From assembly GCA_019188255.1 (NCBI GenBank), contig JAETXT010000005.1, positions 4,030,001 to 4,094,000 of the forward strand: a DNA stretch of 64,000 bases, given 5' to 3'. Positions within the stretch are counted from its first letter, which is position 1, and the number at the start of each line of letters is the position of its first letter. Positions 9,998 through 20,531 of the stretch are shown piece after piece. The notes beneath the pieces were generated by a model. That model had not been told where the DNA came from. It did no database searches and was given only the letters and a program-made list of their open reading frames with translations. Made by a program: the position numbers and the translations under genes. Source of the DNA: Verticillium longisporum. Taxonomy: Eukaryota > Ascomycota > Sordariomycetes > Glomerellales > Plectosphaerellaceae.

Positions 9998-12408
9998 ATG
10001 GCATCCGAACGACTGAACGTCATTGCTCTCATATCGGGGGGTAAAGACAGCTTCTTCTCAGCCTTGCACTGCATCGCAAACGGGCACAAAATCATCGCTC
10101 TGGCGAACCTGCAGCCGTCTGTAGACGACCAAGCCGAATCGGAGCATGAGGTCTCGTCCAACGGCACTCGCATCGTCAAACCTGATACGCTGCTATCAGG
10201 CAGCCAGGATGCAGTTGACACCAGCCATGACGAACAGGACCCTGCTACCGACGACGAGGACCTGAACAGTTTCATGTATCAGACTGTAGGCCACCAGATC
10301 ATTCCTCTGTACGCCAAAGCCACAGGGCTTCCTCTCTACTGCCAGCCTATAGTCGGTGGAGCTAAGTACGAGGGTCGCGACTATGATGCTGGTCAGGCTG
10401 CCGACGACGAAACGGAGAGTATGGTACCTCTTCTACGCACCATAATCGACCGGCATCCTGAAGCCAATGCGCTCTGCGCCGGAGCTATACTGTCAACTTA
10501 CCAGCGTACCCGCGTGGAATCTGTCGCCTTGCGGCTCGGCCTCACCCCAGTCGCCTATCTGTGGAAGTACCCGGTGCTGCCTCCAGCAGTAAGCGGCCTT
10601 CCTTCGGATGACGCCCAGTTGCTGTTGGACATGGAAGTGGCCGGTCTCGACGCGCGAATCATCAAAGTTGCTAGTGCAGGTCTGGATGAAGACTTTTTGT
10701 GGGAGAGGGTAAGCTGTGCGGCCGGCGTGTCGAAGATCAAACGAGGCCTGAGAAAATTCGGTGTCTCCGAAGGCTCAGTTCTTGGTGAGGGAGGCGAGTT
10801 TGAGACTCTGGTCGTCGATGGGCCAACCACTTTGTTCCAAAAGAAAATTATCGTGCCAGACCAAGCTCGAAAACTTGTGAGGGAGGGAGGGGGTACGTCC
10901 TGGCTCAGTTGCCGAGGAGCCTACATCGGCGAGAAGGATAGGCCACGAGAGGATTCTGATGGGGCGATTCGCGTGCCAGGACTTTTCGATCCCAGGTTCG
11001 ACTACGTCTCAGAATCTATCTCAGAGACGGCGGGGTCAGTGTCGAACGAGTCGAAACCCAGCCAGCGACATAGCAAAACTCTTCAGCTGAGCGACTCACC
11101 GACATTGTCGTCCGAGATTTCTTGGACTGTGCACTCGGAAGGGTTGAGTCCCCAGTCTACCATCGAGGCTGAGACGCATGACTTGGTCGACAAGATCAAG
11201 ACTCTCCTCACCAAGTCATCGCTGTCCACCACTGCCATTACAAATGCCATCATCGTTCTCCGCCGCATGTCCGATTTCCCTGCCATCAATAGCATTTATG
11301 GGGCGTTATTCAGCCACCCAAACCCCCTTCTAGGATCACCATCTCTTCCGGCGACCTCCTCCCCGATGACTGCAACATTGTCATCCATCTGTCAGTGCAG
11401 CCCTCTCTTGGTCTCCGCGACCGAAAGGGGCTTCATGTCCAGTCAAGATCTTACTGGGCGCCGGCAAATATTGGCCCCTACAGCCAAGCTATCGACGTGC
11501 CCCTAGTCGGGCCCGCTCCGTCCTCCCCAGACCTCACCACGACAAGGTCTATCTTTATTGCTGGTCAGATTCCTCTCTGGCCTGCCTTGATGGCCATCCC
11601 TGCCGAAGCCGAAATCTCGGCTCAAATCACCATGTCCCTTCAACATCTTTGGCGTATCGCAGCCGACCAACATGTTCAGCTCTGGTCCAGTGCCGTTGCT
11701 TACTTCCCACGCACGCACGACATGGGTGGCATGCGGACCAAAGCCAGTCTTGCCGCCGAAGCGTGGCAGGCAGCCCATTTCTACGCTACGGATGGAGAGG
11801 AGGAAACTGGCCCTGACCCGTGGGACCGCAAATATAACCCTGAATTCATGACATTTGGTGATGCCACTGGCGACAGCGTTTCGACTCTTCCGGATTCAGA
11901 CGTCATTAAAGTGTCCCTCGAGGACGACGACGACAACAAACCCTTCATCCCGCCATTCTTCGCAGCGGAGGTCGAAGAGCTTCCACGTCAGTCGGGTGTG
12001 GAATGGCACGCTCACCTCGGTCTCGCTGGCGTCCCCTCGTCTTCGGTCGAACATGCCAGTCACATGGAAGAACCATGCGAAGGACGACCCTTCACGTCCC
12101 GTACATCACATCTCGTTGTAGCCGGTGTATTAGTTCGCAGCACCGTGTCGATCGAGTCCCGGGATGATATCAAGATCAGTCCCGTCGATATCCTTCGGGA
12201 GGCCAAGCGTGCATATTCAACATCACTCTCAGGACGCGCTGCCAGGGAGCCATATCTCATCTACATCGACACCTCCAAATGTGGCGTCGCCGTGTCAGCA
12301 TCAGGGGCCAGCAAAGAAGGGGCCACCGCATCTGCCATAGTCCCCTGTCACTCCCTCTGGTCCTCGGCCGGTGAAAAGCTCGCGGCAGTGGTATTGTTCC
12401 GAGGCTGA
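9998..12408 (+). CDS. DPH6: diphthine-ammonia ligase Dph6, with RidA-like C-terminal domains
   Basis: The enzyme performs the last step of diphthamide synthesis, the ATP-dependent amidation of diphthine on elongation factor 2 in the cytosol. The N-terminus carries the PP-loop SGGKDS (residues 13-18) of the adenine-nucleotide alpha-hydrolase fold and, further on, GEGGEFET. The C-terminal half has YjgF/RidA-like modules, including NIGPYSQA, as in yeast Dph6. An acidic insert separates the first strands, near residues 38-90. No introns are needed. The frame breaks once: at the C run 11323-11327, five C occur where six would join HPNP to SRITISSGDLLPDD. With one base restored, the span is 804 codons (803 residues), the expected size. 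Housekeeping function makes a sequence error likelier than a null allele. It is convergent with the aldo/keto reductase. Confidence 0.93.
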
Positions 12409-12889
12409 GCTAGGTAGACAACCAAGATAGAAGCATAGCCCTGTGCTTTCGCGTGCCTTCCAACCACTTCGTGCCCCCTTTGCTCTCCCTCGCGCACCTT
12501 CCTCTATATCCCGTTGCGTCCCACACCGCGTGCCTGACGCTCTATAGGCTCCAATTTGCCCACCTCCGACCAGCTCCCACCAGGACGGACGCGTTCTGGT
12601 GGTGCAGTGGGTTGTCGTAACGCGTTGGCAGGACCCTGCCTTCCAAATACCCCTATGAGAAGCACCCTTATTCAAAACTCACAGATCAGGGGGGCGCACG
12701 TTCGAGCCTTGGCTTCTGAAAGCGCCTGGAGGGACCGGGGGAAAACTTTTCCCACTTGGCCACTCAAAACTTCGACATTTGTACATTTACTAGGGCTATC
12801 ATGGGGTCTTTGATATCCTGCCATCTGGTCACATGGCTCGCGGGTTGGCTCGAGGATAGCTCAAGATGTCATCTTGTGGTTTGTAGCCC
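12409..12889. other. convergent 3' flanks
   Basis: This is the space between the stop codons of DPH6 and the aldo/keto reductase. Nothing else was recognised. Confidence 0.5.
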
Positions 12890-14005
12890 CTATTCTTTAT
12901 CTAACAAGTGCATCCCATGTTCGTGATATCGCTCACCCGCTGGCCGGAACTGTGCCAGGATATGGTCAATCTCAGCCATGTCAGCCTCGCTCAGCTCAAC
13001 AGCAGCTGCTGCACAGTTCTCGCGCACGCGCTCTGGCGACGAAGAGCCAGGGATGGGGATGATCGTTGGCATTCCCGGGCGACGCGCGACAGCCAGGAGC
13101 CAAGCGATGGCAACCTGAGCTGCGGTGCAGCACTTGCGCGCAGCAAACTCAGTGACTTTGTCGGCGAGCTTGAGGTTGACCTCGAAGTTGCCGGGCTGAT
13201 ACCGGGGGAGGACCTTTCGGAAGTCGCCGTCGGGGATATCAGCCGGAGACCTGATGGCGCCGGTGAGGAGACCCCGGCCAAGCGGAGCTGCACGCATGGA
13301 TTAAAAGACTGAATCCGAAACAGTCAGGGGTTTCCACTCACAGTATGCGACGATGGGGATGTCAAGCTCGGCACAGACGTCGGTGATGCCGTTGGTCAGG
13401 GCATCAGTCTCCCACAGCGATAGCTCAATCTCGACGCTGGAGATTTTGGTCACCTTGGCGGCTCTCCGGATGGTGCTGGCTGAGACCTCGGACACGCTGA
13501 CGCCACCGATACGGCCCTTCGCTGCGGCGTCGACAATGGGACGGAGAGAGCGCTCGTAGGGGACGTCAGCGTCGACCCTGGCAATCTCAAACTCATCAAT
13601 GGTGCCCCTGGGACCGAGCTGCTGCAGACACTTGTCGATGCTGGCGGCGACTTCATCGGGAGAGCCGGTGGGTGTGAAAGCTGGAAGAACGGCAATGCCC
13701 GACTTGATGTTCAGGACGACTTTGCCTGCGGCTTCGGGACGCTTCTCAAAGAAGCGGCTCAGGAGTGCGAGAGAGTTGTTGTGAGGGGGCCGTAAAAGTC
13801 GCCGCCGTTCCAGTAGTTCGCGCCGGCATCTATGGCAGCATCGAGAACACCGAAGGCCTGATCATCGGAAAGGGGTGTAGGGCGCATGGTCAAGCCTAAG
13901 GGATCTATGTCAATGTACTGGGGGCCGAGAACGCGAGAGCCAGGGCATACCAATCATGCCAAAGCCGATGGGCCCGACGGGACGGCCATTGATACGATTT
14001 GCCAT
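12890..14005 (-). CDS. aldo/keto reductase, pyridoxal reductase-like
   Basis: Three exons on the minus strand (14005-13951, 13895-13342, 13287-12890) give 335 residues after one frame repair. The introns are GTATGC...TTAG (54 nt) and GTGAGT...GCAG (54 nt). The protein begins MANRINGRPVGPIGFGMIGL and contains ANYWNGGDFYGP, the region of the active-site tyrosine in this aldo/keto reductase branch, then AYSPLGRGLLTG and a C-terminal NADPH-site segment with IPIPGSSSPERVREN. The branch includes fission yeast pyridoxal reductase, which makes pyridoxine from pyridoxal with NADPH; the substrate here is inferred. The frame breaks at 13785-13789, where five G (plus strand) stand where six would read GPPHNNSLALL. 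With that base the coding length is 336 codons. Confidence 0.88.
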
Positions 14006-15419
14006 GAGGAAGTATGTCAAGGGACACGGCAGGCGAGGCGGCACGGAAGTGAGTATCTGCGAGGGTAGAGAGTTGTATCAGCTTCTGACGAGGCACATAT
14101 TCGTCAGAGCGCGGTAGAAGACATCGTCTCTCTCCACGCTTCACAGAGGTTCAAAATTGATTGGCCCAATTGCCTGTGATACGGTGGACCTTGATGGCAG
14201 ACATCGTGGTCTCCCGGGGAGAGGTGAAGTTCTGGCTTGAGCAAGATCTAGGCTGACCCCGCGATCTGGACATACATGTGATTGATCTAGGACCCCGGTC
14301 GGTTCCCGTCCGCAAGGTCGAAGATGGTAGCAGATCCTATCTTGGCTACCCACAGACTGCTGTAAGGCGTGTGCGTGGTGATGTGGTGCTGTCGACCAGC
14401 CGCGGAAGATACCGAACAGTGCCTTCGTCGTGGGGTAGAGTTATGTGTTCCTTACCTTGGTAAGGTAGGTAGTTTCCCCAGTCTCCCTGCCTGGGAAACC
14501 ACCTGGGTGGAGGGTAGCAGGAGCGATGGACGTGCTGAGCCCCACATGCAATTGCCTTTGATCGTACAGCAAGCACAGCAAGCACAGCAAGCACGGCAAG
14601 CACGGCAAGCACAGCAAGCACGGCAAGCACGGCAAGCACAGCAAGCACGGCACAGCGGAGTTGGTCATACTGACCCCTCGCGTGCTCCCGGCTCGACCGT
14701 GCCTGCTGCGGGTGGGACGAGATCAAAGGCCAACGTCATAACGAGCAAGAGTGTTACGCAACAAATACAAGAGCTTCGCCATCTCTCCGCAGAGCCATGT
14801 CTCCCCAGAAGATCACCTTCGCCAATCTGACAAGCGATGCAGCTTGCATCATCACTGCACCTTACTCATATTCCCTGAACACCCACGCGATGCGACGACA
14901 CCCTCCAAAAGCACCGTCAGGTCCCATCGGTCCCGTCGACGGGCTAATGAACGCTCCGGTCGACAGTGGTGCGCACTGTGACCCTGACAGACCCTCCCGC
15001 TCATAGTGAAGGTGGGCCAGGGTCCCGGCACGAGCCTACGACATGGGGCGGCAGCTGATGAGCATCACATGGCAACGTTTTCGAGTCAATCTTGGATTGA
15101 TTCTCGTCTGCTCAACTTTCACCATCGCAATCACAACGAACGACAAGTCCAGCGACAGCACGACGACACAACAATTTCGAGGCACAAGCAGGCTTCTAGG
15201 GGTCGTTTGCCCCCCACGACCTGACAAGTAGCACCTGCAGCTGCCGACATTTAAGCTCACGCGACGGCTTCATCACGTCAGAACCCCCCTGTCGCACGAC
15301 TGCCCACCATAGCGCGGATGTGATCCAGCACCAACCCAACAACCCAGCAAGTCCGCCAACCGGTACCAGAGAATCGGCGGAGAAACACGAAATTGTACTC
15401 GCTTTCGCTCGCTGATGCC
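14006..15419. other. divergent intergenic region with minisatellite
   Basis: This is the shared upstream region of the aldo/keto reductase (minus) and the DUF202 gene (plus). It carries a 9-bp minisatellite at 14568-14648 and a run rich in GGTAAGGTAGGTAG near 14460. No further gene was supported. Confidence 0.5.
14568..14648. repeat. 9-bp tandem repeat, nine copies
   Basis: Nine exact-length units of RGCAAGCAC lie head to tail without gaps. The first position alternates between A and G and all other positions are invariant. It lies between two divergent genes and is not in a supported coding region, although it happens to leave a frame open. Confidence 0.97.
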
Positions 15420-16589
15420 ATGGCTTCTGAACGCCACGATACTGCCGCCTCCGCTGCCACAGCGGCAGGCCCAGACGCCGCAGCTGTCGCTCCACCCTCG
15501 CCCAGTATTCCCTCTCGTCGCCCTTCGACTTCGGGGAGCAGGATAAGCCGGACTGTCTCCTTTGACCAGGACAATCTCGACGCCATCCAGCACACGTCTT
15601 CTCACCCTCAACCGCCGGTACATCGCCCGAGCGCCAATACGAACGACCGCATCAGCAACATACTAGAGGTACGGCCCCCCTTGCCACTGTCTTGCTCTCT
15701 CTCCTCCTCTCCCGCACGCGCCCCCGCTGACGCCATCCCCCACGCCAGGACGCACGAAACCGCAGCGAGACAATGTCGAGCCCAGAGCAGCGCAGGATCC
15801 TCGAGTCCGACCGCGAAGATGAGGGACAGAGCAGCGCCGACGAGCGTACTGGCATCTTCACACGCGGCGCCGATCGGAACTATCAGTCCATCAGCCCCAT
15901 GACCGCTACGCCCGTGCTGGGACCGCGGGTGCGAAAGGCTCCGAGCACCAGACGATCCACGGCCTCCTCCAGGATAGACCTCTCTGCCCCAGACGACAGG
16001 CTTGACCAGGACGCGGACGCCACTACCGCCGACACCCCCGAAGTGAGCAATACATCGGCGAGGAGAGCGCGGAAGTCGGAAAAGAAATCAACGTGGCACG
16101 GTGGGCTCTTCTCCCACTTTCAGAGCATTGAGCTCGAGAACAAGGGCAGCGTGGCTCGCGATCACCTAGCTCTAGGTATGTTCACACCCCCACACCTCAG
16201 TAGGTGTCTCAGGTGTCTAACGTGAGCCGACAGAGCGCACCTTTCTCGCCTGGCTGCGTACCTCACTTGCCTTCGCCTCTATTGGCATCGCCGTAACGCA
16301 ACTCTTCCGCCTCAACACATCTCTGCCCAACAGCTCGGGCGACAAGGAGGATGCTGCCTCGGTGACGCTGCGGCGCCTGGGTAAGCCCCTCGGCGCCACG
16401 TTCCTCGGCATCAGCATCGTGATCCTTTTCCTGGGCTACCACCGCTACTTCCACGTGCAGCGATGGATCATTGCGGGCAAGTTCCCCGCCAGTCGTGGAA
16501 CCATCATTGCTGTGGCCTTCGTAGCGTTTGCCGTCATGATTGCGAGTTTGATTGTCGTCATCGTAGTGCATCCGCGGTCGCCGGCGTAG
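15420..16589 (+). CDS. DUF202-domain membrane protein
   Basis: Three exons (15420-15668, 15749-16175, 16234-16589) give 343 residues. The introns are 80 nt (GTACGG...CCAG) and 58 nt (GTATGT...ACAG). The first 210 or so residues are serine/proline/charge-rich and probably disordered. The C-terminal third is the DUF202 fold: an amphipathic start with ERTFLAWLRTSLAF, then three hydrophobic segments covering about residues 236-253, 285-303 and 318-338. DUF202 also occurs at the C-terminus of vacuolar transporter chaperone subunits and in bacterial YidH-type proteins; the role in stand-alone fungal proteins is not known to me. I chose the start MASERHD because it is the first ATG in the open frame. 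No frame breaks were seen. Confidence 0.85.
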
Positions 16590-17200
16590 CCGTCTAACCA
16601 GGATATCAAAGTGTATATGTTGCTAGTCAATCGTGTGAGCAGTTCGATGATGGAGCGTCTTGATTTAGGGTGTTGAGTATCTGGTCTGGGTGGCCCTGAA
16701 CGGGTGTATTTCGCGGGGAGTCAATGGTCGTCTTTGGCCAAGGAGCAGAGATATCCGGAATGAATTCTTTTTGAAGTACGCCCTGTAAGCTTCAATGCGA
16801 CTGGAAGAGATGCCTCGCTGTTGTGGATGTTTCTGCATTGAACCTTGTTGCTCTGTAGACCTAAGTGGAGCGGGAATGAGCATGAACAGGTGGACCAAAT
16901 CATCACAGCTCCATCTGGTCTTCACCCTCGACCAAAACACAGGCCCATACAATATCTCAACGGACGTACTCAGTGCTTGTCGCGACGTGACGTCAGTGGA
17001 ATACGAGCAGCGTATTTTCCACCAACAACGTTTACTTTGATTCCAACCCGCTGGCTCTGCGCACGCCGACTCGGGCATCCGACCCCGCGACACATCGACC
17101 CCGCCAACCCCCTCCACAGCAAGCTCATCATCAAGCTTCTCAACACACACATATACATACCAAACGGTGCCCCCCCACCCAGTACACCAAGTCATCCATC
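16590..17200. other. intergenic, leader of the helicase gene
   Basis: Co-oriented genes flank this stretch. No gene or repeat was recognised. Confidence 0.5.
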
Positions 17201-19729
17201 ATGGCGCCCAAAGAAGAACCCCCATCCATCCCCCTCTTCGCCTCCACCCAGCTCGCCCTCCTCTCCAACGAGCTCGCCGCCGACCTGGCCCAGACCTCGA
17301 CGCTGCTCGCCTCCCACGCGCCCGCGACCCTGCAGCGCGCCGGTCTCGCTCTGACCTCCCTCCTGCCGCAGGCCCGCCGCACCGGCCCCGGCGGCCGCAC
17401 CCTCCTCGAGCTCGCCCCCGACCCGGCCACCGCCAAGACGCAGGACCTGCCCGAGCACGGTCTGCGGCCGGGGACATTGTCCTCGTCGCCGAGCAGCCGG
17501 CCGGCGCGGCCAAGAAGAGGGAGCTCAGGGAGCTCGAGGCCAAGGGCGGCAGGGCCGTCGTGGCGAGGGTGCGGAGGGAGTGCGTCACTGTTGCGCTTGA
17601 GGGGGAGGAAGAGGGGGACTGGAGTGGCCGGCTTTGGATTGTCAAGCTTGCGGATGAGGTCACGTACAAACGGTGAGTTATGCAGTCTTTATTTCGGCTA
17701 GTCATGTGAGAGAGGGAGAGAGCCGGAAAACGAATCTGGTCTACCATGCGATGCTGACTGACTACCAGGATGAACCAAACCATGGAGAAGCTGCAAAAGA
17801 TGCCCGAGGCCGAGTACTCGAGTTTCATGCGCGTGCTCTTCGGATTGTCCAGTCCGTCTCCCATACCAGTGGACCTCGCGGCGGACGGGGAACTTGGCAA
17901 GCTCGAATGGATCGATCCATCTCTCAACGATTCACAAAAGGACGCCATCCGCTTTGCCCTCGCGTCGCGTGAGGTGGCACTCATCCATGGCCCTCCAGGT
18001 GTAAGTAATCGCTCCGAGGAGACAGCATCCACCACGATGCTGCGCCTTCATACTAACAAGCAGTCAGACTGGCAAAACTCACACCCTTATCGAGCTCATC
18101 CTTCAGTTTGTCCGCCGCGACCAGCGCATCCTCGTCTGCGGTCCCTCCAACATCTCCGTCGACAACATTGTCGAGCGCCTCGCCCCCATAAGATCCCCAT
18201 CATCCGCCTCGGCCACCCAGCCCGTCTGCTTCCCTCCGTTCTTGCTCACTCTCTCGATGTCCTGACTCACACCTCCTCAGCCGGGGCCATTGTCCAGGAC
18301 GTCCGTGCCGAGATGGATGCCAAGCAGGCCTCCCTGAAAAAGGCTCGCACCGGCCGCGATCGCCGCGCCATCTATGCGGACCTCAAGGACCTGCGAAAAG
18401 AGTACCGCGAGCGCGAGCGCGGATGCTTGCGCGAGCTGGTAGGAGGCAGCAAGGTCGTTCTGGCGACTCTGCACGGGGCCGGCGGCTTCCAGCTGCGGGA
18501 CGAAAAGTTCGACGTCGTCATCATTGACGAGGCGAGCCAGGCCCTCGAAGCACAGTGCTGGGTACCGCTGCTGAGGGCGAACAAGGTCGTGTGCGCGGGC
18601 GATCACCTGCAGTTGCCGCCGACGATCAAGTCACTGAACTCCAAGACCAACATGCCGAAGAAGCAAGACGAGGAAGAGGTGCCGACGGTCAAAGGCATGA
18701 CGCTTGAGACGACCCTCTTTGACAGACTTCTGTCCCTACATGGGCCATCAATCAAGAGAATGCTTACGACGCAGTATCGCATGCACGAGGCTATCATGCG
18801 GTTCCCCTCCGATGAGCTCTACGAAGGAAGGTTGGTGGCTGCTGAATCAGTTGCGACGCGCCTCCTCAAAGACATGCCGTATGAGGTACAGGACACGGAA
18901 GATACAAATGAGCCTCTTGTCTTTATTGATACGCAAGGCGGAGACTTCCCCGAGAAAAGTGAAGAAGACAACGACGATGCGGCGAAGAAGGCCAGGTTCA
19001 GTCTCAACGGCGAGAGCAAAAGCAACGAAATGGAGGCAGCAGTTGTTCGGCAGCATGCACGCCAGCTGGTCGAAGCGGGGATCAAACCCGAGGACATCGC
19101 GGTTGTCACGCCTTACAATGCCCAGGTGAGAAGTGCTTGCGAATGTGTGCCCTCCCAGCCATGCCACAAGAGAGTTTGTTTGATGGTGCTAACGATAGAC
19201 AAACCAAGCTCGCGCTGCTGGCGCCACTAAAAGAAGAGCTCCCAGGCATCGAGTTGGGGTCTGTAGACGGCTTCCAAGGCCGCGAGAAGGAGGCTGTCAT
19301 TGTCAGTCTCGTCCGAAGTAACGGAGACGGTGAGGTGGGCTTCCTTGCAGAGAAACGAAGACTAAACGGTATGTCCGTCTGCAACATTTTTTAAAGACTG
19401 ACGCTATTAATTGACACGTGAGATTGACGAAAATCAGTGGCCATGACGCGACCGAAACGTTCTTTGACCGTTATTGGCGATTCAGAAACAGTCAAAAGGT
19501 GAGATTGCAACGACATAGTCTTCCAGCTTGCATGCCCAACCGCACGGGCGAATTCCTGCCGAGACGTGACACAGATGTCCTGAGACAGCCTGCGAATTTG
19601 ACACGTGAGGGGAAAGGTGAGCTGACTCTTTCTTGCAGAGGAAGCGCATTTTTGAGGAGGTGGATAGAGTTCCTGGAAGAGAATGCCGATCTGAGGTATC
19701 CAGACGTCTCAGTGCTCCAGGAGGCCTGA
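17201..19729 (+). CDS. HCS1: SF1 DNA/RNA helicase, Hcs1/SMUBP2 (IGHMBP2) type
   Basis: Six exons (17201-17672, 17769-18000, 18068-19125, 19209-19368, 19438-19498, 19639-19729) give 691 residues once two bases are restored. Superfamily 1B motifs are clear: motif I GPPGTGKT (about 232-239, split exactly by intron 2), motif [11 protein letters not shown], motif [25 protein letters not shown], and late motifs [19 protein letters not shown] and [10 protein letters not shown]. Yeast Hcs1 is the helicase associated with DNA polymerase alpha; human IGHMBP2 is the ribosome-linked relative. The frame breaks at G4 (17470-17473, needed for RPGDIVLV) and at C5 (18183-18187, needed for ERLAPHKIPI). The intron 3 acceptor is taken as CCAAG at 19208, which keeps the frame. 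The last intron is long (140 nt). Confidence 0.92.
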
Positions 19730-19979
19730 TCCCTTGTCCGCTCGACTTTTGGGACGGACGAGGCGCAGCTCATACGCCAATGGTCTGGTTCGCGCCACGG
19801 CCCGCGGGATAATGTTGAGACGATCTAGGAGATCGCGACGACCGGTCGACCCGAAGCATTTCGTCCCAGAGATCACTCGCTCCAGAGGATCTCATGGATT
19901 GAGATGAGCATTTTATGCCTCTTGAAGATGCTGGTTCGGAAGCCAACAGTTCGCGCATCATGCATGACGCTCGTAGAAT
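19730..19979. other. intergenic
   Basis: This is the 3' flank of the helicase gene. Nothing was recognised. Confidence 0.4.
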
Positions 19980-20531
19980 TTACGGGCACATCATCCAAGC
20001 GAGCTGGCCCGCCGGTTCCCGGAGTCTGGGAAGAAGCCTGTTGAGTAACGTTGGCGCCGTGCCTTTGTGAGTGTCGAGACAGCCGTCACGAAGTTGTCGC
20101 TTAGAAGCTGATCCCGGCTGTGGTACACGACCCCTGGCCTGTATGTTTCAGGTAACATAAGCCTGTGCCACCCTTGCTCTGCGACCTCTGTCCTCGTGGC
20201 CGGGCCCGCAACTTACCTCCTGCCGAATCATATTTTGCCCGACGACCTGGACGTCCATGTCGTCGTCGTTGGACCTGAGGGATGGAGCGGTTGTTTGCGC
20301 GCTCGCGATGGCGGGGGTCATATTCTCCTTCAGAGTCGCATGTGCTGCGAGGCGTTTGAGCAAGTTTGACGCCGGGCACGTGTAACTTGGCGCTTCCGAA
20401 TCTAGGAACAAGCTCGGCGGATAGCTCTGGACCGACGCGAAAGGCGGTCTGTTGTCTATCATGCTTTTCTGCACTGCCCCCTCGACTTCTCTATGCGTCC
20501 CAAGATGTGAGCAGCCCCCTTGATAGTGCAT
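19980..20531 (-). CDS. putative small two-exon gene, unknown function
   Basis: A minus-strand exon (20531-20217) is open for 105 codons. It ends exactly at a consensus donor GTAAGT following MIRQE, and an acceptor ATACAG 78 nt on opens a second exon (20138-19980) that stays in frame for 52 codons to TAA. The product would be 157 residues from the first ATG, or 134 from the internal ATG at 20462, which gives MIDNRPPFASVQSYPP. The composition is polar with no membrane segment. I recognise no domain. The donor quality and the phase match are the evidence; the branch site is weak. It could be a chance frame or a fragment of a longer transcript. Confidence 0.35.

Noticed and set aside
14369..14830. 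Glutamine/alanine-repeat protein over the 9-bp minisatellite
   Set aside because: The frame is open only because the repeat unit is a multiple of three; there is no conserved sequence on either side.
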